Shown here piece by piece: positions 10,447-21,931 of a stretch of 33,224 nucleotides of DNA. Made by a program: the position numbers and the translations under genes. The notes below the pieces were generated by a model, which searched no databases, was not told the origin of the DNA, and worked only from the letters and a program-made list of their open reading frames with translations. The stretch is from Marinobacter sp. (lineage in GTDB: Bacteria > Pseudomonadota > Gammaproteobacteria > Pseudomonadales > Oleiphilaceae). Where the stretch lies: contig JAJUKC010000025.1 of NCBI GenBank assembly GCA_029264995.1, positions 1 to 33,224 on the forward strand. Direction: 5' to 3'. Each line of letters starts with the position of its first letter. Position 1 is the first letter of the stretch.

Positions 10447-11415
10447 TCAGGAAATACTCGCGAATACCCGCGTGCAGTTTCTGCCGGCCGCCTTGGCCCG
10501 GTAGAGGGATTCGTCGGCCCGGGCAAGCCATTGCTCGGGCTCTTCATCGGCCAGATGCATGGCCACACCGCAACTGGCGGTAACCGTCAACGGTGTTTCA
10601 CCACCATCCACTCGAATGCTTTCAATAGCGCCCCGGATTCGGTTCGCTACATCACGGGCCTCCGGCTCGTTGGTATGGGGCAGGAGAATGGCGAACTCCT
10701 CGCCGCCAAAGCGATAGACCGTGTCTGAATTACGCAGGGCCTGCTCGAGCTTTTCGGCGGTGCGAGCCAGAATGTGGTCGCCGACCACGTGGCCGTGATT
10801 GTCGTTAATCAGTTTGAAGTGATCCAGATCGCACAGGATCAGACTCCAGGGTGCGCCATGTCTGTCCGCCATGGCGCTGGCGCGCCGGAGCGCCTCGTCC
10901 AGTGCCCGTTTGTTGCCAATGCCAGTCAGGGAGTCTGTCAATGCGGCCTGCTCGATGGCAATGAACTGACAGGCGTTGCGAATATGACAGATTGCACCGG
11001 ATAGCATCATCTCAATACCGGTCAGTTCTTCTTCGCTGAATCGCTGGCGGCGGTGTAGTGTCAGCGTGCCATACTGATGACCTTCAAGAGACAGGCGGTA
11101 TTCACAACGGTGGGGGCCGCCCATTCCCGTGGAAAAAACGAAGTCCTGACGGGCGATGCGATGCCGGTAGTTAAGCGAATCGAAGGGCACCATATCTGCC
11201 ATTTCTTTCGCCAGCATGGACAGTTGAGCCTCCAGCGACAGGGTGGTGCTCAGGCGCCTGGCCAGTCGGGCCATGACATCGGAGGTATTGTTCCAGTCCT
11301 GGAACGACTGTTTCAACTCTGCAAGCCGCGCGGGGCGGGGAGTGTTTGGCCGAATCGACGTCAGGTTTTTCACAGTAGGTCGCTCTGCTGGTGACAAAGT
11401 GGTTTGCTGTACCAT
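10447..11415 (-). CDS. diguanylate cyclase (GGDEF domain) with GAF-like sensor part
   Basis: Predicted to make cyclic di-GMP from two GTP. The C-terminal GGDEF domain (about 155-320) carries an active-site GGEEF at 237-241. An RxxD inhibitory-site motif, RNSD (228-231), lies exactly five residues upstream, so product feedback is expected. DLDHFKLINDNHGHVVGD is also intact. The N-terminal 30-150 region has no membrane segment and looks like a GAF-type sensory fold with an unknown ligand, so the enzyme should be cytoplasmic. I used ATG 11415; a TTG one codon upstream is possible, and neither has a clear ribosome binding site. It converges on rluB with 9 bases between stops, and its own promoter candidate lies at 11473-11501. 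Confidence 0.92.
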   Translation of the reverse strand: MVQQTTLSPAERPTVKNLTSIRPNTPRPARLAELKQSFQDWNNTSDVMARLARRLSTTLSLEAQLSMLAKEMADMVPFDSLNYRHRIARQDFVFSTGMGGPHRCEYRLSLEGHQYGTLTLHRRQRFSEEELTGIEMMLSGAICHIRNACQFIAIEQAALTDSLTGIGNKRALDEALRRASAMADRHGAPWSLILCDLDHFKLINDNHGHVVGDHILARTAEKLEQALRNSDTVYRFGGEEFAILLPHTNEPEARDVANRIRGAIESIRVDGGETPLTVTASCGVAMHLADEEPEQWLARADESLYRAKAAGRNCTRVFASIS

Positions 11416-11472
11416 CAAGCAGAAAAAGTGCCATAAGATAAATAATCAACAAAAACAGTAAGAAGGAAATGT

Positions 11473-11501
11473 TTTATAAAGTCGATTCCACGCTCTGGCA
11501 G
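11473..11501 (-). promoter_or_regulatory. candidate sigma-70 promoter for the diguanylate cyclase gene
   Basis: Read on the minus strand, CTGCCA (11501-11496), a 17-base spacer and TATAAA (11478-11473) form a plausible sigma-70 promoter. It lies about 58 bases upstream of the start at 11415, in the divergent gap shared with the GntR-type gene. The 230-base gap holds nothing else I can assign. I found no equally good promoter for the rightward gene. Confidence 0.4.
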
Positions 11502-11645
11502 GTCAGGTTTGCCTATTCGTCAAAATTCCGGCAGTGGATTGCCGGTTCTGAAGACCTGCAATCGAAATGTCAGACAAAGGGGTGGGGCTGCCAAAAGCCT
11601 GTGATAAACTCCTGCGCTTGAATGTACCAAGCGAGCCGTTAATTT

Positions 11646-12326
11646 ATGAGATTTCAGGCACCGGAAAGCCTATCCGAACAGATTGCCCAGCATCTGGGGC
11701 AGCGTATTGTTGTTCGCGATCTCAAGCCGGGAGAGCGAATTCAGGAGCTCAAGGTTGCTGGCGATCTCAATGTCAGTCGCGGCTCGGTGCGTGAGGCTCT
11801 ACTGATTCTGGAGCGGCGCCATCTGGTTGAAATCTATCCCCGGCGCGGGGCGGTGGTCTCGGAACTGACGGTAGATTCGGTGAATGCGCTGTACGATATT
11901 TACATCGATCTTCTGTGCATGCTGGCTCGCAAGGTGCTGGAGCGCTGGCCAGGTGAACAGCTCGGCGGCGTGATGGGGCAGGTGAAGGAAATGCAGGCCG
12001 TTATTGATGCCCTGAACTCGAATGCGCCGGATGCGGCAGAGCGGGTTATTGAGGCGGGGTTCGGCGTTCTGCAGTATGCCTACCGCCTGGTTGAAAATCC
12101 CTTTCTTGAGGAAACCCTGGAAAATTTCCGCCCCGCCATCAGCCGCACCTACTATGTGGCGCTGGATCATTTCCGGAGTGAGATTGCAGAAACCGGTACC
12201 TTCTTTCGTCATCTGGCCGATGCTGCCGTTGAGGGCGATCCTGAGCGTCTGCAACGGGTTATTCAGGATTTTGGCGAGCACCAGCGCTGCCAGGTTCTGA
12301 GTATTCTCACGGAGGAGACCGCCTGA
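11646..12326 (+). CDS. GntR/FadR-type transcriptional regulator (FCD-like)
   Basis: A 226-residue DNA-binding regulator. The N-terminal winged helix-turn-helix (about 8-72) shows the GntR pattern ending in LNVSRGSVREALLILERRHLVEIYPRRGAVV. In short form the key part is SRGSVREAL followed by the RRGAVV wing. Residues about 85-215 form an all-helical effector domain of the FadR C-terminal (FCD) type; ligand unknown. It ends one base before smc and shares that operon. A GntR-type gene next to smc is also found in Pseudomonas, so the link is old, but what it controls is not known to me. GGAGGAG just before its own stop serves smc. Confidence 0.85.
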   Translation: MRFQAPESLSEQIAQHLGQRIVVRDLKPGERIQELKVAGDLNVSRGSVREALLILERRHLVEIYPRRGAVVSELTVDSVNALYDIYIDLLCMLARKVLERWPGEQLGGVMGQVKEMQAVIDALNSNAPDAAERVIEAGFGVLQYAYRLVENPFLEETLENFRPAISRTYYVALDHFRSEIAETGTFFRHLADAAVEGDPERLQRVIQDFGEHQRCQVLSILTEETA

Positions 12327-12327
12327 T

Positions 12328-15300
12328 ATGCGGCTGAAGTCCATCAAGCTCGCAGGATTCAAATCCTTCGTTGATCCCACCACGGTACCTTTCCCCTCCA
12401 ACATGACGGCAGTGGTGGGCCCTAACGGCTGTGGCAAGTCCAATATCATTGATGCCGTTCGCTGGGTAATGGGTGAGAGTTCCGCCAAGTACCTGCGTGG
12501 CGAATCCATGACTGACGTTATCTTTAACGGTTCCAGTGCCCGCAAGCCGGTGGGGCAGGCGTCGATTGAACTTGTTTTTGACAACAGTGACGGATCGGCG
12601 CCCGGCGAGTTTGTGAAGTTCAACGAGATTTCGGTAAAACGCCGGGTATCCCGGGAAGGGCAATCCGAGTATTTCCTGAATGGCTCCAAATGCCGTCGTC
12701 GTGACATTACCGATCTGTTCCTCGGCACTGGTCTCGGGCCGCGCAGTTACGCCATTATCGAGCAGGGCATGATTTCCCGGCTGATTGAGGCGAAACCCGA
12801 GGAATTGCGGGTGTACATCGAGGAAGCGGCGGGCATTTCCAAGTACAAGGAACGGAGGCGGGAAACCGAGAACCGCATTCGTCGCACCCAGGAGAACCTG
12901 GAGCGGCTGACAGACCTTCGCGAAGAGCTTGGCCGTCAGCTGCAGCACCTGGAACGACAGGCGGCAGCCGCGGAAAAGTACAAAGCCTACAAACAGGAAG
13001 AGCGCGAAAAGAAGGCCGAGCTGACGGTGTTGCGCTGGAAAGCCCTGGATGACGATCTTCAGACCTGGCGCGCTAAAATCCGCGATACCGAGCTGGAACT
13101 TGAAAAGTTTCTGACTGAAAGGGTGAACCTGGAAACTTCCCTGGAATCGCTCCGGCAAGACCACCATGAACGGACCGAGCACTTCAACCGGGCCCAGGCC
13201 CGGTACTATGAGGCCGGGGCCGACATCGCCCGTATTGAGCAAAGCCTGGAACACCAGCGCGAGCGCAGCCGACAGACTGCGGCGGAGCTGGATCAGGCCA
13301 TGGCCAACCAGCGTGAGTTAGGCCGCGAACTGGAGCAGGATGAAGAAAAACTGGCCTCTCTCCAGGAGGAGCTCGACATGATCGAGCCCGAGCAGGAGGC
13401 CCTGACGATACGTTCAGAGGAATCGGCCGAGAAGCTCCAGCAGGCAGAGGAGGCCATGAGTGACTGGCAGCACCGCTGGGACGAATTCAGTACCCGTTCC
13501 TCAGATGCCCGCCGCCAGGCCGAACTGGCACAATCCCGCATCCGCTCTCTTGAGGACGCCATAGAACAGCTTAAAGCCCGACAACAGAAACTGAGGGACG
13601 AGCAGGCGCTTCTGGACGGGCAACTGGACCGCTCGGAACTGGAGCAGCTGCTGGAAGAACAGGAAACCCTGGAACTGAAAAGGGAAGAAGCCTCAGAGCG
13701 TATTCAGCAATTGCAGGATCAGGTGTATTCCAGCCGACAGACGCTGCGCGAAGCCGAACAGAGTTCATCGGAATATCGCCAGACGGTTCAGAGCCTTAAA
13801 GCCACGCTGGAGTCCCAGCAGGCACTTCTGGACGAACAAATGGGCGCAGGCGACGATGCCTTGCAAGCCTGGCTGGCCGATCAGGGGCTGACCGACGCGC
13901 CGCGGCTTGCCGCCAGACTGTCGATTGAGGACGGCTGGGAGTTCGCCGTAGAGCAGGTCATTGGCCGCTTCACTCAGGGCCTGACATTGCCGGAGTTTGA
14001 TCAGCTGGCTACGGCGCTGGAATCGGCACCCAAAGGTTTTGCAGTGGTCAGTGACGGTGAAGCCGCGCCTGTAACCAACGGTCTGGCGGCCAAGGTAAGC
14101 GGTGTCGCAGGGATCAGCCAACTGCTTTCTGCGGTTCACGCTGCCGATACCCTTCCCGAAGCCATGGCCAACCGCGCTGGTCTGGCGCCTGGCGAAAGCA
14201 TCATCACCCGGGACGGTGTCTGGCTGTCCCGGGACTGGTTACTGATGCCAGACTCCGATGCAGCTCAGGTTGGTGTGATTGAGCGTCAGAAAAAAGTCGC
14301 GGAATTACAGGTACAGCTGGCAGAAGCTGAAGCCAGGTTGGAGCAGGCAACCGAACAGCTGGAGCTGTTGCAAGAGAAGGCTGAACGTGCCGAAACCGAA
14401 CGGGACGAGGCCCAGGCACGCCACAGTGACATTGAACGGGAGCTTGGTGCTTTGGCATCCCGTGCCAGCGGCCTGAAGGCCAGGGCAGAACAGATTGACG
14501 CCCGGCTGGCCCGCATCAGGGAAGATATTGCAGATGTAGACCTGGCTCTGGAAGAGCAGCAGGCCAACCTTCAGGAAGCCCGTGAAGAGTGGGACATTGC
14601 ACTCGCATCCAGCGAGGACAGTGATGAAGAGAAAGAGCAGTTGCTGGAGCAACGGGATTCTCTGCGGGAAAACCTGGACCGTCTGCGCCAGGAAGCCCGG
14701 CACGATCGTGATCACGCTCATCAGTTGCAACTTCAGTTGCAGACGCTCCAGAGCCAGCGCGACGGACTGCAGCAAACCATCGACCGGATGCAGATGCAGA
14801 AAGAACGGCTGGAAGAGCGACTGGATGTTCTTCGGGAATCCCGGGAAAGTGCCGAGGAGCCGATCGAGGACCTCCAGCTGCAGCTTGAAGGGTTGCTGGA
14901 GCGAAGACTGGCCGAAGAAGAAAAGCTCAGTGCCGCCCGGGATGCGCTGGAAGAAATTGACCGCCAGGTTCGTGATCGTGAACAGGGGCGGAGCCGAACC
15001 GAACATCAGGTTCAGGAAATCCGGGCTCGGCTGGAAAAACTGAAGATGGAATCCCAGGCCCTGGAAATTCGCTCCGGCAACCATATTGAGCAGCTCAAGG
15101 AACTCGACGTTAAGCTCCAGGAAGTGCTCGAACAGCTGCCAGAGGATGCTGAAGAAAAGGTCTGGGCCGAAGAGCTGGAGAAAATCGGTAACCGTATCCA
15201 GCGCCTGGGGGCGATTAACCTCGCGGCCATTGAAGAGTATCAGGTACAAAGCGAACGCAAAACCTACCTGGACGAACAGCACAACGACCTGATGGAAGCG

Positions 15301-15819
15301 CTGGAAACCCTGCACAATGCCATCCGGAAGATTGACCGGGAAACCCGGCAGCGCTTCAAGGAGACTTTCGATCAGGTGAATGGCGGCCTGCAGGCCCTGT
15401 TCCCGAAAGTATTCGGTGGTGGCAATGCCTATCTTGAGTTAACCGGGGAAGACCTGCTGGAAACCGGCGTGGCCATTATGGCCAGGCCGCCGGGCAAGAA
15501 GAACAGCACCATCCACCTGTTGTCGGGGGGTGAGAAGGCGTTGACGGCCATCGCGCTTGTGTTCTCGATTTTCCAGCTCAATCCCGCTCCGTTCTGTATG
15601 CTGGACGAAGTGGACGCGCCGCTGGACGACGCCAACGTGGGTCGCTACGCGAATATGGTTAAGGAGATGTCGAAACAGGTTCAGTTCATCTACATTACCC
15701 ATAACAAGATCGCCATGGAGATGGCGGATCAGTTGATGGGGGTCACCATGCATGAGCCAGGCTGTTCGCGACTGGTGTCTGTGGATGTGGATGAGGCCGC
15801 CGCACTGGCGGAAGCCTGA
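12328..15819 (+). CDS. smc: chromosome segregation ATPase Smc
   Basis: Smc is the ATPase of the Smc-ScpAB condensin, which compacts and helps segregate the chromosome. The 1163 residues have the full layout. An N-terminal head carries Walker A GPNGCGKSN (31-39, K37), followed by a long coiled coil (about 170-500). A hinge domain (about 510-650, around GWEFAVEQVIGRFTQGL) leads to a returning coiled coil (about 655-1000). The C-terminal head carries the ABC signature LSGGE (1065-1069) and Walker B MLDEVDAPLDD (D1093, E1094). GGAGGAG at 12311-12317 precedes the ATG. Its partners ScpA and ScpB lie at 7899-9408. The presence of Smc rather than MukB agrees with a pseudomonad or Marinobacter-like lineage and not an enteric one. 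Confidence 0.97.
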   Translation: MRLKSIKLAGFKSFVDPTTVPFPSNMTAVVGPNGCGKSNIIDAVRWVMGESSAKYLRGESMTDVIFNGSSARKPVGQASIELVFDNSDGSAPGEFVKFNEISVKRRVSREGQSEYFLNGSKCRRRDITDLFLGTGLGPRSYAIIEQGMISRLIEAKPEELRVYIEEAAGISKYKERRRETENRIRRTQENLERLTDLREELGRQLQHLERQAAAAEKYKAYKQEEREKKAELTVLRWKALDDDLQTWRAKIRDTELELEKFLTERVNLETSLESLRQDHHERTEHFNRAQARYYEAGADIARIEQSLEHQRERSRQTAAELDQAMANQRELGRELEQDEEKLASLQEELDMIEPEQEALTIRSEESAEKLQQAEEAMSDWQHRWDEFSTRSSDARRQAELAQSRIRSLEDAIEQLKARQQKLRDEQALLDGQLDRSELEQLLEEQETLELKREEASERIQQLQDQVYSSRQTLREAEQSSSEYRQTVQSLKATLESQQALLDEQMGAGDDALQAWLADQGLTDAPRLAARLSIEDGWEFAVEQVIGRFTQGLTLPEFDQLATALESAPKGFAVVSDGEAAPVTNGLAAKVSGVAGISQLLSAVHAADTLPEAMANRAGLAPGESIITRDGVWLSRDWLLMPDSDAAQVGVIERQKKVAELQVQLAEAEARLEQATEQLELLQEKAERAETERDEAQARHSDIERELGALASRASGLKARAEQIDARLARIREDIADVDLALEEQQANLQEAREEWDIALASSEDSDEEKEQLLEQRDSLRENLDRLRQEARHDRDHAHQLQLQLQTLQSQRDGLQQTIDRMQMQKERLEERLDVLRESRESAEEPIEDLQLQLEGLLERRLAEEEKLSAARDALEEIDRQVRDREQGRSRTEHQVQEIRARLEKLKMESQALEIRSGNHIEQLKELDVKLQEVLEQLPEDAEEKVWAEELEKIGNRIQRLGAINLAAIEEYQVQSERKTYLDEQHNDLMEALETLHNAIRKIDRETRQRFKETFDQVNGGLQALFPKVFGGGNAYLELTGEDLLETGVAIMARPPGKKNSTIHLLSGGEKALTAIALVFSIFQLNPAPFCMLDEVDAPLDDANVGRYANMVKEMSKQVQFIYITHNKIAMEMADQLMGVTMHEPGCSRLVSVDVDEAAALAEA

Positions 15820-15829
15820 TGCACGCAAA

Positions 15830-15852
15830 GGTTGGCGAAATGCTCGCCAACC
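15830..15852. other. hairpin after smc
   Basis: A perfect 9-base stem GGTTGGCGA/TCGCCAACC with a 5-base loop begins 11 bases after the smc stop. No T tract follows, so termination would be weak or Rho-assisted. It separates smc from a candidate zipA promoter. Confidence 0.45.
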
Positions 15853-15884
15853 ATGACAATAACGCCATCTGGGCCCGGTGTGCG

Positions 15885-15913
15885 TTGTATTCATTACGGG
15901 CTTTTCTTAGAGT
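15885..15913 (+). promoter_or_regulatory. weak candidate promoter for zipA
   Basis: TTGTAT (15885-15890) and TAGAGT (15908-15913) stand 17 bases apart, 36 bases before the zipA start and after the post-smc hairpin. Each hexamer departs from consensus, so this is tentative. Confidence 0.3.
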
Positions 15914-15949
15914 AGCAACGTTCCAAACTGCAAACAGGACAGCAGCATT

Positions 15950-16960
15950 ATGTCACTTAGGGAATGGTTAATTGCCATAGGTACCCTGGTTATTATTGGA
16001 ATTGTGATTGACGGTGTGCGTCGTATGCGGCGTGCCCGGAAGGAATCCATGGCCATTTCGTCTGGTATGGGGGCGGACGAGCTCAAGGATTCCCCGCTGG
16101 ATGATGACTTCAACCCGGAATTGCCCAATGGCGGCGCCCGCACGGTTTCCCGTTCGACACTGGAAGACCGGGGCTATCTGAAGCGCGATATGTCCGCGCC
16201 CGTAAGTGCTGATCAAGAAGACGATGTAACCCCGGAATCCGGCTGGAGCGCCCGGGACGACGATGAGGATGACGGCATCCTGAGTCCGCCGAGGGTTGTG
16301 AAACCGGAAATAGAAGAACCCGAGTCCCTTGATCCCGAGGAAACCAGCACTCCGGAACCAGAAGCGGATAAACCGAAAACCAGGCCCACCCGGCCTGAAA
16401 AGGCCAAAGCCGAACCCAGAGCGGAAGAGCCGCCGGTGGCTACCACCGAAGTTGAGGAAGATACCGCCCGGCGAACGCCTGGGAAACCGCGCAAGAATCA
16501 GCCCCTGGCTGGAGCCAATCGCCCCGAGGCCAGGGAAGTGCTGGTGATCAATGTATTGGCTCGCAGCGGTGAGCAGTTCCAGGGCAGCAAGCTCAAGAGC
16601 CTGTTTGAGGCCTGCGGCCTGGAGCATGGCGATATGGACATTTACCACCGTCATGAATCCGAGGACACCACCACGCCTGTGCAATTCAGCGTGGCCAACG
16701 CCGTGGAGCCGGGCACGTTTCGCCCTCAGGACATGGCCGGGCTTAGCACCCCCGGTATCAGTTTCTTCATGAGCCTGCCAGGGCCCACCAATGCCTTGCA
16801 GGCCTTCGAGTTTATGCTTGAAACCGCCCAGTGTGTGGTGCGAAACCTCGGTGGTGAACTGAAAGACGAGCGTCGAAGCGTGATGACACCGCAAACCATT
16901 GAGCACTGTCGCCAGCGCATTCGTGAGTTTGAACGCAAGCAGCGCTCCCAGCGAGCCTAA
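15950..16960 (+). CDS. zipA: cell division protein ZipA
   Basis: ZipA is an inner-membrane division protein that ties FtsZ filaments to the membrane. The 336 residues begin with an N-terminal anchor (about 4-24, REWLIAIGTLVIIGIVIDGV), so the N-terminus faces the periplasm and the bulk is cytoplasmic. Basic residues RRMRRARK follow the anchor. A long acidic, proline-rich disordered linker spans about 40-195. The globular FtsZ-binding domain (about 200-330) starts near EVLVINVLARSGEQFQGSKL and includes GISFFMSLPGP. It lies between smc and ligA, 24 bases before the latter, in the smc-zipA-ligA order known from Pseudomonas. Confidence 0.95.
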   Translation: MSLREWLIAIGTLVIIGIVIDGVRRMRRARKESMAISSGMGADELKDSPLDDDFNPELPNGGARTVSRSTLEDRGYLKRDMSAPVSADQEDDVTPESGWSARDDDEDDGILSPPRVVKPEIEEPESLDPEETSTPEPEADKPKTRPTRPEKAKAEPRAEEPPVATTEVEEDTARRTPGKPRKNQPLAGANRPEAREVLVINVLARSGEQFQGSKLKSLFEACGLEHGDMDIYHRHESEDTTTPVQFSVANAVEPGTFRPQDMAGLSTPGISFFMSLPGPTNALQAFEFMLETAQCVVRNLGGELKDERRSVMTPQTIEHCRQRIREFERKQRSQRA

Positions 16961-16963
16961 TAG

Positions 16964-19021
<2,058 letters not shown>

Positions 19022-19110
19022 GGGCAGCTGGCCAAAGAATCTGAGAACTCGCGCAGATCGCTCTGGATTCAAATTGGCTACCATGGCGTTGATCTGTAAC
19101 GGTGTGTAAA

Positions 19111-19129
19111 CCGGGTGCCAGGCACCCGG
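19111..19129. other. hairpin between ligA and the lipoprotein gene
   Basis: CCGGGTG/CACCCGG form a 7-base stem with a 5-base loop, 90 bases after ligA and 40 bases before the next start. There is no T tract. It may be a weak terminator or an mRNA leader structure. The rest of this 147-base gap shows no convincing promoter. Confidence 0.35.
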
Positions 19130-19168
19130 GCACGGCCATAACAATAACGTCATGAAACGGATTTTTGC

Positions 19169-21904
19169 ATGCGCGCCGATTTGTTCTCCCGCTCAACCGC
19201 CTCGGGCCGCCTCCTTGGTGTTGCCCTGATTGCCCTGGCAGCGACCGGCTGCAAAACCGAGAAAGATCCTGACCAGCCCACCTTGTTGGGGGCCCCGCCA
19301 ACCACCGCCTATCTGGGGGTGGAGTATTACTACAACTGGGGCGCCTATGGCGGCGAAAGCATTCTCGATTACTCCCTGACCAATGCACCATCCTGGCTTG
19401 CGCTGGAAGACACCAGCAATAAGGCCCGTCAGGGTATTATCATGCGCGGTGTGCCTGGGCTATCCGGCGGCAACCGGGGTGAAGCTGATCTTGGCCAGAC
19501 CGAGAATATCGAGATAGTCACCACGGACGGCCGCATGGCGGGTTTTCAGCCGTTTGATATTGAAGTCAAGCGGAACGTAATTACCCTCGACGGAGCCAAC
19601 CTGAAAGAAGGTGAAAGTCAGGCGTCTGAAGATGAGTCGGAAGAGCGGTGTGCGGTGCCTGAGTTGGATGCCGGCACTTACTCTTATGATCTCCAGAAGT
19701 TCGATAATGAAGGCGCGCCGGATGGAACTGAGTCAGTCACCTACCCAACTAAGCGCGCGTATGTAAAAGTCAATCTGGATCAACCCTCCGTTACCGAAAT
19801 CAAAATCGCCTTTGAGCTGCGTTCGGAGTTTGACCCAACCGCCTGTGACAATGACGAAATTGATCCCGCACATCAGGACTGCAGATACAGTCGTGCAAAC
19901 ACAGGTACAGTCATCATCGGTGAAGACCTTATTGCGCTGAGTGAGGAACTGAATCATCCGGTTGATAAAGAAGGTAATCCTCTCGAGTACATCGAATACG
20001 ACATGACTGGTGATACGGTAACCAGTGGTGTTGTGACGCTGAAGCCCGGTATTACCGAGTGCTACATTCCCTTTGAAGTGGTTGACGACCTGATTCCCGA
20101 GCCAACAGAAGTCGCGACGATGGTACTGACCGAGGTCCGTCAGGGCATTGCCTCCCTGGGCAACGGCAGTGTTGAGGTAAAGGCCAACATTTCCATCGAG
20201 GACAATGAGCCGCTACTCAGCATTGAAACCGTCAATGGCGGCAGCCGGGATACGATCAATATCGACACGACTCGAGAGTATCGAGCCATTCTCACGGGTG
20301 ACCGTAAAACCCTATTCAGAGCCAAACTGGCAAGGATTGGTGCACTGACCGGCGTTGCCGAGGACGAAACCTTCGAGATTGTTCAGAAGAATGCACAGGA
20401 CGACTATGACGAAATAGAAGAGCTGGTATTCCCGCTGGAGCAGGATGAAATCATCTTTGGTGTGCGTGCGCTTGCCTATAACAATCTACAGGATGAACTG
20501 GAGGACAACGCAGCACCCATCGGCGTAGATGTCAGTTACCAGGCTGGCCGGGCAGGGTATGCCAGGGGCGCTTCCGAAACACTTATGAGAGTGAACCTGA
20601 ACCGCCTGATCGCACCGCTGGCCTGGAATGATGGCTTTGTGGCAACGGATGTGGCTTTGGGCCATGAGGGCCGGGTGTTTGTTGCTGGCTACCTTCCGGG
20701 GAACAATCAGGTTCAGGTACGCATCTATGACCAGGCAGGCACGGAGCTCCAGACTGTTGAGGTGACAGACCCGGCAGTGGCACTGCAACCCTCTGAGGTA
20801 TTCCTGGATGTGGGTGTGCGAACGGTCACTGAAAACAATAACCGCGTAAATCGTTATGAAATTGCCGTTGCTTTCAGCTCTGACGAGGCAGGCCTGGGCA
20901 CACCGGTGGGCGGGGTTGATGCGGTAACGGCCCTGTTCCATTTTGACGCTGGTTCGGGGGAGTATGATTCCAGCTGGACCGATGAAATCTATCGGATTGG
21001 CACCCCGGCCGACGATTCTGTGCGCTGGGTCGGCATAAACGGCACCACTGGCTATGTGTTGGTGGGGGGTGAAACCCGAGGTGCCTGGAATACCGGTGCC
21101 TATCAGGGCGGGACCGACAGTTTCCTGGCTCGCATTGATACTGCGGAGAACGCAGGGGCTCTGGAGCCGACCCTGGCCTGGGCGCGGCAGGTGGGCTCCT
21201 CCGGTAATGAGATCGTGGTCGGTGGTAGCTCACAAGGCTCGCTGGCGCTGCTGTTCGGGTCATCGCCACTGACGCTTGATGGCCTGGGCAATGTTGGTCC
21301 GTATTTCTTCAATGGCAACACGGGAGAATCACCGACCGTGTATCAGGTGGGTGAAGACAGCTCTGAATCACTGAGAGACGGTCTTTATGGCGGTGCAGGG
21401 GTTGTGCTGGTCGGCGATGCACCCTATAGCTACCGATTCCGTGAAGCCCGGCCAGAGGACGCCGGTACCGATAACGCAGAGGATGAGATTATTCGCACAC
21501 CGTTGGATAACCGCGCTGGTTTTGTTCTTGGATTCAATACGTCAGGCGAACCTCTGAGCGCGTACACCGTTGATGATGCGGATGACCTTTCTAATGAACT
21601 CCTGACCAGCGGTGTCCGGTTCGACGATGATATCGTGGTGTCGGGCAATACCAACGGGAGTTTTGTTGAAGGTCAGGCGGCGCCGGTGTCTGGCACAGAG
21701 AGTATCCTGGCCCGAGTGGACACATCCGAATCCGACGCAGCGTTCCGGAACTGGCGTAAGCAGCTGGCATTCGAAGGTCTGGAAATTCTCGACCTGGAAA
21801 ATTATCGCGACGATGAGGTAGTGGCGCTGGCGGACAGAAACGGCGAGAGAATGGTGCTTGTCTTCAGTCCGGAAGGTGAGTTACTGACACCGATAGCGCC
21901 GTAA
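19169..21904 (+). CDS. predicted outer-membrane lipoprotein with Calx-beta-like and beta-propeller-like parts
   Basis: I do not recognise a named function. The 911 residues start with a lipoprotein signal peptide (LLGVALIALAATGCK) with the acylated cysteine at C28. No aspartate follows at +2, which suggests outer-membrane sorting. Residues about 40-105 resemble a putative-Ig fold (AYLGVEYYYNWGAYGG, NAPSWLALE). Residues about 200-346 look like a Calx-beta domain, with VDDLIPEPTEVATMVL and the closing SIEDNEP. From about 480 to the end there are recurring strand patterns such as GRVFVAGYLPG, GYVLVGGETRG and DIVVSGNTNGS. These fit an SBBP-like beta propeller. The protein is acidic overall, as expected of an exported protein in a marine species. 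Five cysteines beyond C28 (in ERCAV, TACDN, QDCRY and TECYI among others) may form disulphides. It seems monocistronic. Surface binding or adhesion is inference only. Confidence 0.8.
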   Translation: MRADLFSRSTASGRLLGVALIALAATGCKTEKDPDQPTLLGAPPTTAYLGVEYYYNWGAYGGESILDYSLTNAPSWLALEDTSNKARQGIIMRGVPGLSGGNRGEADLGQTENIEIVTTDGRMAGFQPFDIEVKRNVITLDGANLKEGESQASEDESEERCAVPELDAGTYSYDLQKFDNEGAPDGTESVTYPTKRAYVKVNLDQPSVTEIKIAFELRSEFDPTACDNDEIDPAHQDCRYSRANTGTVIIGEDLIALSEELNHPVDKEGNPLEYIEYDMTGDTVTSGVVTLKPGITECYIPFEVVDDLIPEPTEVATMVLTEVRQGIASLGNGSVEVKANISIEDNEPLLSIETVNGGSRDTINIDTTREYRAILTGDRKTLFRAKLARIGALTGVAEDETFEIVQKNAQDDYDEIEELVFPLEQDEIIFGVRALAYNNLQDELEDNAAPIGVDVSYQAGRAGYARGASETLMRVNLNRLIAPLAWNDGFVATDVALGHEGRVFVAGYLPGNNQVQVRIYDQAGTELQTVEVTDPAVALQPSEVFLDVGVRTVTENNNRVNRYEIAVAFSSDEAGLGTPVGGVDAVTALFHFDAGSGEYDSSWTDEIYRIGTPADDSVRWVGINGTTGYVLVGGETRGAWNTGAYQGGTDSFLARIDTAENAGALEPTLAWARQVGSSGNEIVVGGSSQGSLALLFGSSPLTLDGLGNVGPYFFNGNTGESPTVYQVGEDSSESLRDGLYGGAGVVLVGDAPYSYRFREARPEDAGTDNAEDEIIRTPLDNRAGFVLGFNTSGEPLSAYTVDDADDLSNELLTSGVRFDDDIVVSGNTNGSFVEGQAAPVSGTESILARVDTSESDAAFRNWRKQLAFEGLEILDLENYRDDEVVALADRNGERMVLVFSPEGELLTPIAP

Positions 21905-21931
21905 TTCCCAGGCTGGCAGGTCAGGGAGGAT

